The translations under genes and the position numbers were made by a program. A stretch of 64,000 nucleotides of DNA from Strix aluco (taxonomy: Eukaryota; Chordata; Aves; Strigiformes; Strigidae), in NCBI RefSeq assembly GCF_031877795.1, contig NC_133933.1:93641552-93705551 (forward strand). The letters are read 5' to 3'. The notes below the pieces were generated by a model. That model worked only from the letters and a program-made list of their open reading frames with translations. It was not told where the DNA came from and made no database searches. Position 1 is the first letter of the stretch. Each line of letters opens with the position of its first letter. This document shows positions 1-12,901 of the stretch, in pieces.

Positions 1-3000
1 CACTGTGGAACACAAGGCAACTTTGGAACACAGTGTGCATTGCACACTGGCCTGCAGATGCATCAGAAATGCAGTAATTTTAACTTAGAGTTAATGAGAC
101 AGCAATGAAGTTGGATCTTGCTCGCTTTGAATTAAGCCGTGTTTAAACTCAGCAGTGAAGATATGGTAAAATGATATTTTTGTTGCTATTCCTTAAGCCT
201 TTGATTACAATGTAGAAAAAGAAAGCTGAAGGGGTTTCTAAACTGTCAGTATTTCTCTAAAAGGAAACCAAAGCATCTGCATCCGTGTGCACTGGAAGAC
301 ATCAGGCCTCATCCTGCTTACTTGCATTGATACTCTTTATTATTTCTATTTCATCCAAAGTAGATGTAAAAAAAACAGATTCACTTGTTGAGTTTTTGTG
401 CTTGTTATTTTGTATTCTACTGCTAAGTGGCAATTTTTCTGTGGCAAATTTTTTGTTGAAAAATCTGAAAATAGGGAAATGCTTGCATCCAAGATTATTT
501 TTCACTTGAAATACAGGATGGGAATATTATTTAAATAAGTCTTTGAACTTTTATGAGCACTGAAGGTTCAATTGACCCAATTAATGTTCCATTCAGTCAA
601 CACATCATCTAGTCCTTACTCTTTTCCTGACCTCAAACTATATCTTGTTTACAAATGCATACATGTTTAGCAATCAGCCTTTTTGGCCTATGTGAATTTT
701 GTGTCTTGTCGGTTCTGCGGGGAAAGTGCCGACTGGTTTAAAGGATCCCTATTATTTCACTATCTTTGCTTGCAACTGTGTTTTGTTTCCTCTTAGGAGT
801 CCCACTCTCATTCATCATGTTTCTTTTGTTCCCTTTTATTATCAGGCCGTTGTCTCAGAACATGAGCTAAACACCAAACACCCCTTTGTTAGTTACTTGT
901 CCTTATCGTTATCATCAGGATCAGTTCCCTTCACATTTTCACATCTGACCAGCCTTCCTGAAAGTCAAATTATATTACAATTAGAAATGCCATGATGTAA
1001 TGTGCACAGGAACTTCCTATTCATATCCACAGAGTTGTGTATCTTTAACTGAGCAGAAAAACAAATCACTGCATTTGGAGGGCTAAATTCAGGGATAAGG
1101 TGGGGTAGACCATGAAGAGCAGTGGGATATGTCCATTTTAGCTGCCTTATTTATCAGCTGAAGAGGGGTTGTTGATTCTTATAAACCAGCTGGGAGATCT
1201 CAGCCGAGTTCTGCCCCAGGATATGTCTGTTTAACTGTTATCTCAGGCTGAAAGAACCGAAACTTAGGTCTTCAACTTCCCCAGAAAATGGCCTAATCAT
1301 GAGACAACAGGCCACCCTGAGGGGGGAGGGAGAAGGTTTCTAACTCTCCTGAGGATACTCTTTCTGTTGTCCAGAAAAGTATTTCAGGATTCACTGGCCA
1401 TAAGATAAAGGAAAGCATGTCCTGAATCTGCAGAGGCAAACAGGTCACGAAAGGACAGTAGGAACCCAAGCCTCTCAGCACACCAGCTACTTCATCTGGG
1501 AAATGGGTGTAAGGAGGGGAATGCATGGAAAATCACCCTGGGGGGTTCAGGGGTAAAAGTGGCCAGACAGCGAGCAGAGGCACTGGGCTGGCAGGAGGAG
1601 GACACAGCCATTGGGTGTGAGTGCCTTACTACTGAAACCTCTTCCTGCAGTCCATGTGAGGAGGTTGCTGTCAGATGCGTAAACAGAATTTATACCTATT
1701 GTCATGATTGTGCTGGGAGTAGGAGAGCCATACTATTCTCAAGATCCTCATTCACAGCATAGGTAGTTAAAATGTACTTTGTAGCTCAAATATATATGTG
1801 TATTTTTCCTTTGCTTTCAAGACTTCCTTACTTCCACCATTGTCTTTTCTTTCTTCCTTGCGAATCTCGCTTGCCAACTGTATCACTGATACAGTGGCTC
1901 TCAGAGCTGGTTTTATCTTATTCTCCTGCTCACTCACCTTCCTTACATTCAGTGTAGGCTTTCTGAGTTCCAATTTTAACTCCACCTGTCGGCATTTCTT
2001 CAATATGAGAATGACCTGCCTTTTCTCCAGAGATCAGCGGAGAAAAGAAGCTGAATGTTTGCTGTCTGAATCTCTTCCCTCATTATCTCTGCTGTTAGCA
2101 TGAAATCTTTCATTTTTTTTCTTCCTTGCTGTAAACCTTGAGAGTGTATTTTGATAACCTCGGCAATTCTCCAAGCAGATCTGGCTGTACCTTCAATCTA
2201 CACAATGCACAAAACGAGGCGAGGGAAGTATAGAGTTTGCAGGTATGATTACTTGTAAGTATAGACACTGCTTGTCTTTTTGTTTGGCAGCACCTATGGA
2301 GAGACTCAAGGTGAGCAGTCTTTTAGAGGATGATCTTTGTGTTCTCTCCTAACCCATGGAGATTTTGTGTAACATTCTTCTTAGGCTGCATATTTCCATA
2401 ATGTAAAATAAAAATAGATCGGAAGTACATTCCTTGCTCCAGGAGCACAAAAGGCATAGTGGGAAATCTGCAGATCATTGTGTTGCACCTGATACCCTGT
2501 ATATTGTTTATCATACAACCTTTCCTTTCTGATAAAGATCCTCTGTGTCTGTAAGAAAAATTCTGTACAGTTATTGATGTTTTGATTTCTTTCTTTCCAA
2601 TTTTTTAATAGATCAAGATCAGATGCCAACATTGGTAAGCCAAATTTCACTGCCTGTGCTAATATTGATTTAACGAGAAGGCAGTGGAGGAAAACAGCAG
2701 TTGGGACTGAATAAGGTTAAGACTTCTTCATGATGAAATGAAAGGAAAACTGGAGTCACACCCTGACAAGACAGCAAATAGCATAAAGCTGGTCCTGGGG
2801 ATTCATTCTGTTCCCAGGGCATCCCTTTTCATTGCCATGAACCATGCTATGCTGAGCAGTGCTGGTGCCTCTCTGACTGGATGATCCTGCTTCGCTGCAG
2901 CTCAGATGCTTCTGCAGGAGAGTTTGCGCAATCTTATGCAGAAAGCATAGAATTCAGGATGAAATTTTTGTTCATAATCTCTGATGTTTTGTATCTCAAG

Positions 3001-5525
3001 CCTGAAAAGCCTTACATAAGATAGTTGAACACCTTGAGCCTGGTGAAAAAAAGCTTTCGGTAAGCAAGGGATGCTGATACTTTTTAAAAATGCCTGACAC
3101 AAAACCGGATCAATTTGAGATTATTTTTCTTATACCTAGAACATTCTGGTTTCTAATTCTTTTCCTTATTTGAGAACTGAGTATTTTACTCTTTATTCCA
3201 TTTGATACCTTAGGCTGACTCTATATCATATAAACTGAGGAAAACGATTATACAATGTGGTTGCCTGTGTTCCTAAGTCAAAAGGAGTTTTGCTGTCAGT
3301 GAGAATTCCATCATATCATAATTCCCACGACAGACTGTGATGACAAACAGGATTACAATCTGTGGTTTAGTATAGGAAAGAAATAGTGGAAGGAAACAAA
3401 GTCTTAAGAAACAAAGATCCTGTTTTCTTTCAGCTAGAATTAACATCACAAAATAAAGCAATGTCCTGAGAATTTCAATTTAGGGGTCCCTGACAGGCAT
3501 TTTATCCTGAAGTTTTTCATCATCTCACATTTGTCACAATTGCTAAAGCATCGAAGTTGGGGTTTGCTGGCTGTGCAAGTGTAACTATATGTGTTACATT
3601 TTGTGATATGAAGGAGGAGAAACAAGAAATATGAAAAATGGAAACCTAATAACAGAATCTAAGGTAGAAGAAAAAAAATTAGGTCTCTAGACCTGTGATT
3701 ATATCTCCCCTAGTTAACTTCAGTGGAGACCAGGACTCACAGGGATATTGGAGCATCTAAGACAACAAAACCTGAAGCTCTGTAATGTCACAAATCAGGA
3801 GACATCTTTTTAACTTGTCAGCTGTGCAGAAAGCCTCATAAATGCCCATTCAAGCCTGTTGTAGTGGAGACTTATTTAGACTGGACATTTGATTTAAAAA
3901 GCTTTTTAATGATAACTTTTCATTTGAGCATGTTCTGTACTCTAATGCTTATTCTTTTTTCCTGCTCTGCTAGCTTCGACATGTTAGAGATGAACATCTT
4001 TTTTTAGAAAGTTTCTGGCAGTTGGTTCTGAACTAATGATTTGGTCGTAGTGAGGAGTAACTTCTAAGTTACGGTCTCATACCTTTTAAGAAAAGCACTG
4101 CCCTTTAAATAAACTGCACCATATTATAGCTATAATTCCCATATGGGTACCATCAAAAAGATATTATTCTTCCCATGTTCAGATCAGCTCACTGAAAGCA
4201 ACTGCCTTTGATTTCAGACTTTGCTCACCTGTCACTCAGAGCATTCTTGGGGATCACTGTGATTTCAGGCCAAGGTGCCACGCAGACTGCAGAAGTCTGC
4301 GCCCTGTTAAAAGGATTTGGGGACGAAACCTCCCTATCACTTGCCATCTTTTGCAGCTCTTCTTGAGCACTATAAGTTTTTGCATCCTCCCTGCTACTCA
4401 CAGAAGGAGGTAGGTAATGGTTTGGAAAGCTAATTGCATTTCTAACAAAAAAACAGGGAAATACTCTTTCTCTTCTCAAACTGCAAGATGTTTTGTTTGA
4501 TATTGTCATCATCCCCTCTGTGTCTCATGGAAAGAGGAGTGGAGGTGCTCCCACACAAAGCAAATGCATTTACAGATTTACTTTATAATAAAAGCAGTGT
4601 TTTCCCAGATGTACATTAATAGTTTATTGCAGTGTGAATGCATGTGTGATTTGGGTTAATGTATCTGTTGAATCACTGCTTGTCTAGGGAACCTGTAATT
4701 GTCATGTATGAAAAGCACAGTGATCTATACAGGCTCAGTTGTGATATTTAGTTGATTTGATGCTGTGCATCTTTGATACTTTAACAAAACCACAGCTCAT
4801 CTGAAAGAAGCAGCAGGCACGGAGGACCAGTAACTGCTCTCAGCCTGTGCATAGATCCAATGTGGTGTGACTCCCCAGGTTTTGCAGTTCCGTGAAGGGC
4901 TGGCTTGGTTCCTTTAGGATGAAGAGTTCACCTTTAACTATAAGTTTATGATTGTGTTGCTCTTCAGCTGCTTCACATGCTTGCCAAACATAGGCCAGCA
5001 TTTAATCAACATATTTTAGCATTTCTCATCTGTGTTGGCAACACATCTATTAATTATAAAAAATAGGTTCATGTTTAATATTTCCCCTTAGTATTATATA
5101 ACTTCCTTGAGAACGTGTCTCATTTAGCAGGAGTGAGAGATACATATGAATGCTCTAACATAGTAAGAATGAGTTAAGCTCACACATGTATACCTTTGAA
5201 GGTATGTTAACTTAGAAAGGTGCTGTCAGGTAATTTAAGTCCAAAACAGTATAATGCAATATTTAAGTATATCTGAGCATATCCCTTTCTCTTAGCTAGA
5301 CATGATTTTTTCTACCTGCTTAGCTCCTGTGGACAATTTGGTTAAAGCATCACAAGTGTTTTACAAAATCAACTGACAGAAGAAAGCCTTTAGAATTTAT
5401 TTTAATATTTCAGTTAAAGCAGCTGGTGCTTAGGTTCACATCCATAGTGCATGAGAACCGAACCAATTCCCTGCCCTTTCACATCATGCCATGAATTTTG
5501 TTCTTCAGGTTAAGTAAAGCTTTCT
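1..5525. other. Upstream intergenic DNA, no gene seen
   Basis: AT-leaning, CpG-poor vertebrate DNA. All open frames are under about 100 codons, overlap on both strands, and show no protein motif or splice-site pattern that I recognise. I see no tRNA, structured RNA or clear recent transposon. One splice-like arrangement (pyrimidine tract with AG at 2289-2290, 20 bases, then GTGAGC at 2311) is treated as probable chance. It lies about 32-37 kb upstream of the SNAP91 start. Confidence 0.6.
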
Positions 5526-5710
5526 GAAGCTTCTGGAACAGGTTGCCCAGACAAATGGTAGATGCCCCATCCCTGGACCCATTCAAGGTCAGGTTGTACT
5601 GGGCTCTGAGCAACCTGATCTAGTTGAAGATGTTCTTGCTCATTGCAAGGGGGTGGACTAGATGACCTTTAAAGGTCCCTTCCAATCCAAACTGTTCTAT
5701 GATTCTATGA
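5526..5710 (+). mobile_element. CR1 LINE, 5'-truncated 3' end
   Basis: This is the 3' end of a chicken-repeat-1 (CR1) non-LTR retrotransposon, the dominant interspersed repeat of birds. The recognisable string runs from GGAACAGGTTGCCCAG near 5535, through the CCCATCCCTGG block and the GGTCCCTTCCAATCC block, to the octamer-like tail TTCTATGATTCTATGA ending at 5710. It is severely 5'-truncated, as most CR1 copies are, so no reverse transcriptase sequence remains. Divergence from the consensus I remember is modest, with small substitutions and indels. The tail reads in the + direction, which sets the strand. The left edge is approximate. Confidence 0.93.
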
Positions 5711-8700
5711 AGCAACAAACTTTTTTTTTATGATTTTTCGTTTGCAACAAAAGTCCAGAGAAAAAAAGCTACTGGCTGTCATTGTGCAATGTGACAAGAA
5801 AGAAACAACCAAAGATGGTTGTAGCTCATGTGGAAACCACTGGAGTGTGTGGAGCCATCCAGAACCACCCCAGCAGTCACCTGCTCAGGGTTGCTGTGGC
5901 CACACAGTGATGTCTCCCCCAAACCTACTCCAGTGATGAATGTAAGCTAGCCCACAGGTGTCAGCCCACACGTGATGTCTGCCCAAAATCCACTCCAGTG
6001 ATGGACATAAGCTAGCCATAGGAAGCCTATTTCCACACTGAAGGCAAAGTGATTTAAATAATCCACTCCCATCTATGTAATTTAAAATTCAATACACTAA
6101 AAATGATAGTATTTGGTACAACCTGAGAACAAAATGCCCTACTGCAAGAGAGAGACAGAGTTCCCAAACAACAGTCATCGATAACATCAATATCAATTAG
6201 GCTCTCGAGGGGAAGGCCTGATATAGGTATCATAAGTAATAACTGTGGAGAGAAAGCAGGACTGGTAATGCAATTAATGCCAAGATACACAGTAACTGCT
6301 TTGCAATCTGGTAAAGTTTGTAGGGCTTAAATACACCCTGAAGATCAGAATTAAGTGTTGGGGAGAGAAAAGCTGTAGAGCAGAGGGGGAGTAAAGGCAC
6401 AGTATCATTAAACAGTGATTACAGTACTAAAACCAGAAATGCTGCTTTCTTTGCAGCTCTCTGAATGCTTAGAAAAATCATGTGGTGAATAACATTGTAC
6501 CTGATCATGATGCAAATCCAAAAACTCCACATCACATAGCTGAAAGGGAATTTGATTTACCAGCTACTTCTCAAGAGGAAGCTGAAGATGAAATAGCCAT
6601 TAAGTGTGCTGTGGGTGTTGGTGAAGGTGGCAGGCACCAAGAGATGCGTGGTACAGTGGGGAGCCCCGAACACCCACTGCCACAGTGGCAGAGAGGTCTC
6701 CCTGAAGCCACTGTCTACTGGCTTCCCGAAGCTTTTGAGTGAAGTTCTCACACGAGGCTCAGATTTTCTCCATAGACTTCAGGGGTATGAAAGAACCAAC
6801 TCTCTGCTCAGCCTGTGTAGGGAAAAAGAAATATACAAAACCACAGCAACAGTTTTTCATCTGGCACGGAAGTTTTCTTTTTCATTTTTATAAAATTAAC
6901 ACAGGAGAATGCGAAGTGGTGCCTACTAAATTTAAACATTTTCAAATGTACAGGTCTAGAGATTTCACACCAAGGACTTTAAAGGAAATATATGAAGAGA
7001 TCTTGTAACCACTAACAATAGTATTTCAATGTATCGAAATATTTCAATATCTTCCTTTGCAATATTAAAAAGAAGGGAGAATATATGAAAGGTAACCTAA
7101 TAGGCAAAACACTGGAAAGGTTTTTAGAAGACTGTAGCAACAAAGAGATAGAGGCTAAAAATACAAGTAATCAATGTCATGGTTTCATGGAAGGTAGATC
7201 TTCTCAAATGAAATCTCACTGTCTTTGACTCAGCTACAGTTTGGGCAGTAGTGACAATGTGTCAATACCATCTACTTGAGTTTCTGCAGAGCATTTATAT
7301 ATATTTTTATATATATAGAGAGATATTTTCTACATTTATATTTATCTATTTAGGTCTAAAAGCTTTTATCTGGTGAAATTAAGAAGGCAAGTGGTAAATC
7401 CAGACATTCACAGACAGGTCTCAAGCTAGATGAGAATGGAGACTTCCAATGAACCAGGCTGGTTTTGCTGGGTGTCCCAGCATTCAGTTTCTAGTCTAAG
7501 GCTAGTCAGCATTTATATTGATGGTTCACAGGGTGAGTCACAAAGTCTTTGTTGACAAGATTTTGTCTCTCAGAAGATTCCACCAGTAACACATAACTAT
7601 GAATTGGCTGCTTAGTGCTCTGGATCCACTGTGTACATGGTCCTGACGCAGCAGGGTTTGTTCTAACATCTACAAAAGAAAGATCTGGTTATTGAGAGGA
7701 AAAGCTTATTTCTACACATTTTCAGTCTGAGAGAACATGTTGGAAATGAGCAGCTCCAAGGAGAACAAAATGGGAAAGGGAAACATGGGGGACAAGACAA
7801 ATCATGGTGCACTGCTGCTTCTGCAGCTGTAAGGAAAGAGAGGTCACCTCAGGAGGGAGGTGGCCTGTGAGCGAGGAAGCAAAGCTGCCCCCTGTGCAGC
7901 CCAGCTGGGAGAGCACCTGCACTGCACTGGCCTTGAGGAGAGACCCAGAAAAAATTCAGAGATTAGGAAAAACCTTTCACAAAAGGAAGCCGTGAGGTGA
8001 CTCGATAACCACGTCTCATATGGTCTCGTGTCTCACCCCATATGCCTACGGGTGGTCTTCTATAGAGAAAAGGAACCTCACTGCTGTGCTCTTAATGCTC
8101 ATAAATTTTGCAGCTCTGCAATGGGACAATGATTATAATCAGATCTCATGCTTCAAGGCTTCAGGGTCAGGAAAAATAGCACCTTTCATGTCACAATCAG
8201 TATATGCTCCAAATCCCTCTGGGACCTGATGGGAGAGACTTTTCATTTCCATGAGCTCAGACATGCTGGGCATCTTGGGAACTTTCTGCCTGCTTGTGCA
8301 TTGGAGATGGTTTTACTGCCTGAGATCATACAAACCCACCCTCAGTGCTGCTACGTTTTGGAAAACGGGTAAAGCTCAGCCTATCTAAAAAGCATCAGTT
8401 TGATATTAGGTGTCCTGGGATCTGCAGGAAGGCAGGTGAATTTATCTGGTACTCTGCTTTGGACTTAAATTCTGTGAAGGACATGATAGAAAATAAATTC
8501 CAAACCAAAGCTGAAAATATTCTCCTTTTTTTTATACAAATATTAATTCAGAGGGGGGCACTGGTAATACAGAAAAGCAAATCAGAAGGAAAAAAAAGGA
8601 CTGAATGGCTAAAAGGAATGGAAGGACAGATGAAGTTCAGGAAAAGCTATAAAATAAAATTGCTATTACATGATTAAAGAAACAGAAAGAAGGATAGAAA

Positions 8701-11227
8701 ATGGTTGTTTAATTCCAGCAGGCTCAGATAAGGCTAGTGGCCAGTCTAGTTATCGCACCTCTCCTCTCTGTTTTCCTGTAGTGAGCTGACAATCCACATT
8801 TCATTCTGTTGGATAGTAATGGAGAAATGCACTTTAAAGAAGAAAATATACTAATACAAATTATAGAAAACTTGTGAATGTGGAATACAGATATATTTTG
8901 ACAGTAATCATATATGACCAGTAGCAAATATATTAGAAGAGGGATGCTTAGGATATTTTACTTTGTGCTGAGAGAAGAAGCTGTGATATCTGAGATTGGA
9001 TATCAGTTTATTTATTTTACATATAATGTATGCATCTGCTCAAATAAATGTTGGTGTTAGTCAGAAGCCTTAAGACCGCGCTAGCTTTGCTACCACCGCA
9101 TGGTCAAAAGGAAAGAAACAGATGTCAAGAACATGAAAAGTCTAAGCAACAAGAGCTGTTAACCCTCACTTATTTAACAGGATGCAACTCCTCAAAGTGC
9201 ATTTTGCTACAGTGTTGAGATGAGTTCAGCATAAGCAGAACATGAACCAGAACAAGAGCCAGACTCCTGAAAGCTGCAGATGTAAAGCAGTATCCCTTTA
9301 TGTTCCCCCTGTCCTTTTACCTTTTCCTAGGATAAAGACCCTGGATGAATTTTTGGGCTGAGCCAATTGAACCTTTTTTATATTCTAGTTCTGCACTTTG
9401 TGTTCAATCTTTACTGAGGCAAAACTCCCAATAGAATTGTTATTGATTTCATAGCTAAAGTGTCCTACAGAATACACAAGACAATCCTTGATTTCTGGAG
9501 TTTATTATCTATGTTTAATGAGACCTGTGCTGAACAAAGCATTAAAAATCTGAATTTGTGTTTGGAAAATAAATATGCCCATCCTGTTTCCATATCCATA
9601 TGGTACTTTCCCCTTTTTTAGTCCCTGAAGCAATCACTCAGTATCAGTCAATATTAATTGACTAAAATGAAATGGAAATGTAATGAAAAGAAAGGTGTCC
9701 TCTCAGATGTAATACTGCATGTCTGAGTTGAGGATTATGAAAGCAGACATTCAGGCTCAGCAACATGGAAACTTCCCAGCCCCTGTTCTTAATTGAGGGT
9801 ACACAAAACTTCAGTACATGCATTTAAGTTTGCAAAAAGAGTAGTGGAGCTGGACCAAAGTATGGTGGCTATGCTTAGGGACAAATTGCCCACCTCTGGG
9901 TGAGTACTGCAAATGAACCTTCAGTGTTGTCAGTAAACCTGGTTGTTGTTTAATCTTAGTCTCAGTTTCCTCTTTTCAAAATAAATTACCTATTTCAGAG
10001 AGGAGAGAAACCTGACTGGACCTCTGCAAAGTATTTAAAAAGCCCTCCAAATGGAAAAAATATTAGCTCAACTGCACAAAGAAGGTATGGTGAGGGAAGT
10101 TTCAAGGTGGCCATAGCTGAGGAGAAGGTAAGGAGAATAACAGCACATTGTGCTTGAAGGTAAGCAAATGATTTGTAGGAGGGTAGTCTGAGAAATGCTC
10201 GAGGATCACCACTGGGATCCAGTTCAATGGCCAAGTTTGGGGAATGGGTGTGCACTGAAGTGCACACAGCTGCAGGGCACCAGTAGGTCATGGAAGCATC
10301 CCACTAGCAAGCTGGAGGAGACTGATGACCTTAATGGCAACACTCCAGGACAACAGGTAATAGTGTGAACTGAGAGAGGTCTCAACATCACATGTGGTCC
10401 ACAATGCCTGTTTTCCAGTCCCCTAGTATGTTCATAACCGGCAATGGCAGAAGCCTCCAAATCCAATTGAGAGACACAGTCTGCCCCAAGCCATCTGCAC
10501 CACTGCTAAACCCCATTGCCCCTTCTTCAAAGATCCCTTCTTTCCTTGCCTGTTTACTCCTTACTCACCTTTCCCTTCATGTCACCTCACTCATGCCCTC
10601 CAGATGGCCCTCAGCAAGCTGATGTCTTTATAAGCCCTTTACCCAGGCTGCAATGCTCTAGCCCCAACAGCAGCTGGGTATTTTGTTACAAGCCAAGGAG
10701 GGAAAAGCTCTGGGCATATCTTCGGGGTAGGGAGGTGAAAGCCAAAGGTGCCCATGTCTTCCTCCCAAGCTTGTGACCACGTGGCTGGGAGTCACACAGT
10801 CTAATGGGCCTGATGAGAAGCTCCCTGGAGCAGGAAACACCAGGTAGGGAAAAGAGCTATTCAAGCTAAAACACAATGTTGGTACAGGAATGAAAAAGAA
10901 TATGTCAAAAAATTAATCTAGGCTGGAAATTAAAACCTTTCTAAGCTTTGGAGAAGCCCAGGAGCAAAACACCATCCTGATAACTGTTGTGGGAATAAAA
11001 AACAGTAATTAGATTTTAATATAGATCTTCATCAGTTTATGAATAGGATTACTTTACCTAATCATCTGCAAAAGCAAAAATTAGGCTTCATAACATACAA
11101 TCCTATGCAGCAGCCTATTCAGACTGCTAGGTCTTCAGACCATCAGTGGTTCCTTCCCATACTCTTTCAAAGTGCCAACATACTACATCCATGACCATGG
11201 CAGGGCTTTTTTTGTGCTACTGTATTT
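5711..11227. other. Intergenic DNA, no gene seen
   Basis: Apart from the short tandem duplication listed separately at 5900-6020 and AT-rich tracts (for example around 7290-7325), I see nothing supportable. The open frames here (up to 110 codons, near 8345-8677) have no recognisable domain, are low in complexity in places, and lack splice or promoter context. Confidence 0.55.
5900..6020. repeat. Imperfect two-copy tandem duplication, about 66 bp period
   Basis: Two adjacent copies of about 55 bases, at 5900-5954 and 5966-6020, share the order CCACAC-GTGATGTCT, CACTCCAGTGATG (CTACTCC in copy 1) and TAAGCTAGCC. The copies differ by several substitutions and a one-base indel, so this is an old local duplication. 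I do not recognise a named repeat family. It begins about 190 bases downstream of the CR1 tail. Confidence 0.8.
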
Positions 11228-11302
11228 AAAAACCAAACCAAACCAAAGCAAAGCAAAGCAAAGCAAAGCAAAGCAAAGCAAACCAAACCAAACAAAAAAA
11301 AA
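11228..11302 (+). repeat. AAACC/AAAGC pentanucleotide microsatellite
   Basis: A run of pentamers has about three AAACC units, then about seven AAAGC units, then two AAACC units, ending in an A-rich stretch at 11291-11302. The variant AAAGC core is flanked on both sides by the AAACC form. That arrangement suggests one point-mutated unit expanded inside an older AAACC array. Confidence 0.95.
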
Positions 11303-12865
11303 GACCGGAAGGGAATGAAACAGGAAAAAAATAGATGTGAAGCTCAGAAAGGCTATTTGGTTCGGGGGGGAATATATAGAATCGTCTCTTGGAAGAGAAG
11401 TTGTGAAATTTCTAGCATGTCATGGCTGACAGTGTCTGCTGGGGCTGCCCCAGGGTGCAGCCACAAGCCAGCAGTCCCAGCCGGGCGGCTCCAGCAGCAG
11501 GAAGATTCTGCTCCGCTCGTGGTTGTTTGGTGCCATCTATGGCCAGATACTCGTTCACACATCCCAGGATCATTTTAGAAAGGCAAGCATGCAGATGTGT
11601 TTTAATGCGATGAGCGACTACACCGATATACAATGCATCTATAAATATATCTATGGCTATTCATGTATCACTTCTCTGCCAGCTGTTGGAAGCTACCAGT
11701 GAGCTCCTAAGTGCTATTAGTAGCTTCTGGACTTACTAAATACTTTTGGCCTTCGTAATCAAAGCACAGTATATTAATTTGGGGTACGGAGTGAGGAAAC
11801 TTTACTGCAGTAAAGGAAACACAGTGCCAGAGAAGATACAACACCCTTTTTTCTACATGAATGATGTATTCATTACAGACATCAGTTGCTGTGTCATTTC
11901 CTCTTCTTCCTCCCATGCATCCTCAAGGACAGGCAGCATTCAGTGCCACAGCCAGCGGTCATTGTGTTGTTTTGGGGAATGCTGTCTGGTCATGCCCATA
12001 GCTTTGCAAAGACATCTCTCAGATGTAAAAATTACTGAGTGGCCTTGGCAGCATCGTTCTTCTCCAGCCATTCTGCAGCGTGTCCATGTGTCCATCTCTT
12101 GACACGTTATGTCAGCAGTGCTGCCTATCAACCCCAGCAGCAGCTCCTCCATGGGGGGCAGCCAGCAGTGCCGGCACGGGGATGTGCACAAACCCAGCAC
12201 TGCCTGGAGAGCTTCCCTGTCCTGAGGCAGAGGTCTGTGTCTCCTCTCTCCTCCCTCTCAGTTCAGTCCCACTCTCTGACTGTTTGTGGACAGCTGTGAG
12301 GCCTTCCAAAGTATCTCTGGAGAAATTTAGGGCACACTAAGGCTAGGACCAACTCTGAGTATGCCTAAACAGCCTTTTGGAATTAGTCTGTCTCCTAGAT
12401 GACGTACAGGGAAGGATAAAAACTCCTGCACGTAGATGTCTGCATATCTAGATCTACATGTGGGTCAAGCATCCAAACTCCCGCCAGCACTGAGACAGGG
12501 CATGAATGGGATGCAGGGCCCACACACAGGCAACCTTGTACCATGCAACATGCCCTTGTGTATCTCATTCATCCTCACAGAACTGCCACACTTGACAGTG
12601 GGACCTTCAGGAGACCCAAACCTTTCTGCAGCAGGAGCTGGTGGCCCAGCAAGACACCCAAAGTTTGTTCAAAAGGCTCTGTGTGTGGGCAACAGTAGAC
12701 ACTTAAATTCAGGTGGGTTGACCTGGGGCTGAATCCCACTGACTGTACTGCTATCTTCTCAGAGCTACTGACAACATGCGACCAGCTGGTGCAGTCTCTG
12801 TATAAAACAGACTTCAGAATTTCCTTCAATTACTCATAATATTGCACCAATAATTTCTACTGACA

Positions 12866-12901
12866 ATTAATGGCTGAAATGCCATTAATGGCTGCAATGC
12901 C
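12866..12901. repeat. 18-bp tandem duplication
   Basis: Two head-to-tail 18-base units, at 12866-12883 and 12884-12901, read ATTAATGGCTGAAATGCC and ATTAATGGCTGCAATGCC. They differ at one base. This looks like a replication-slippage duplication; no function is implied. Confidence 0.95.

Noticed and set aside
7290..7325. TATA-rich stretch as a promoter
   Set aside because: Simple TA-rich sequence with no transcription unit downstream.
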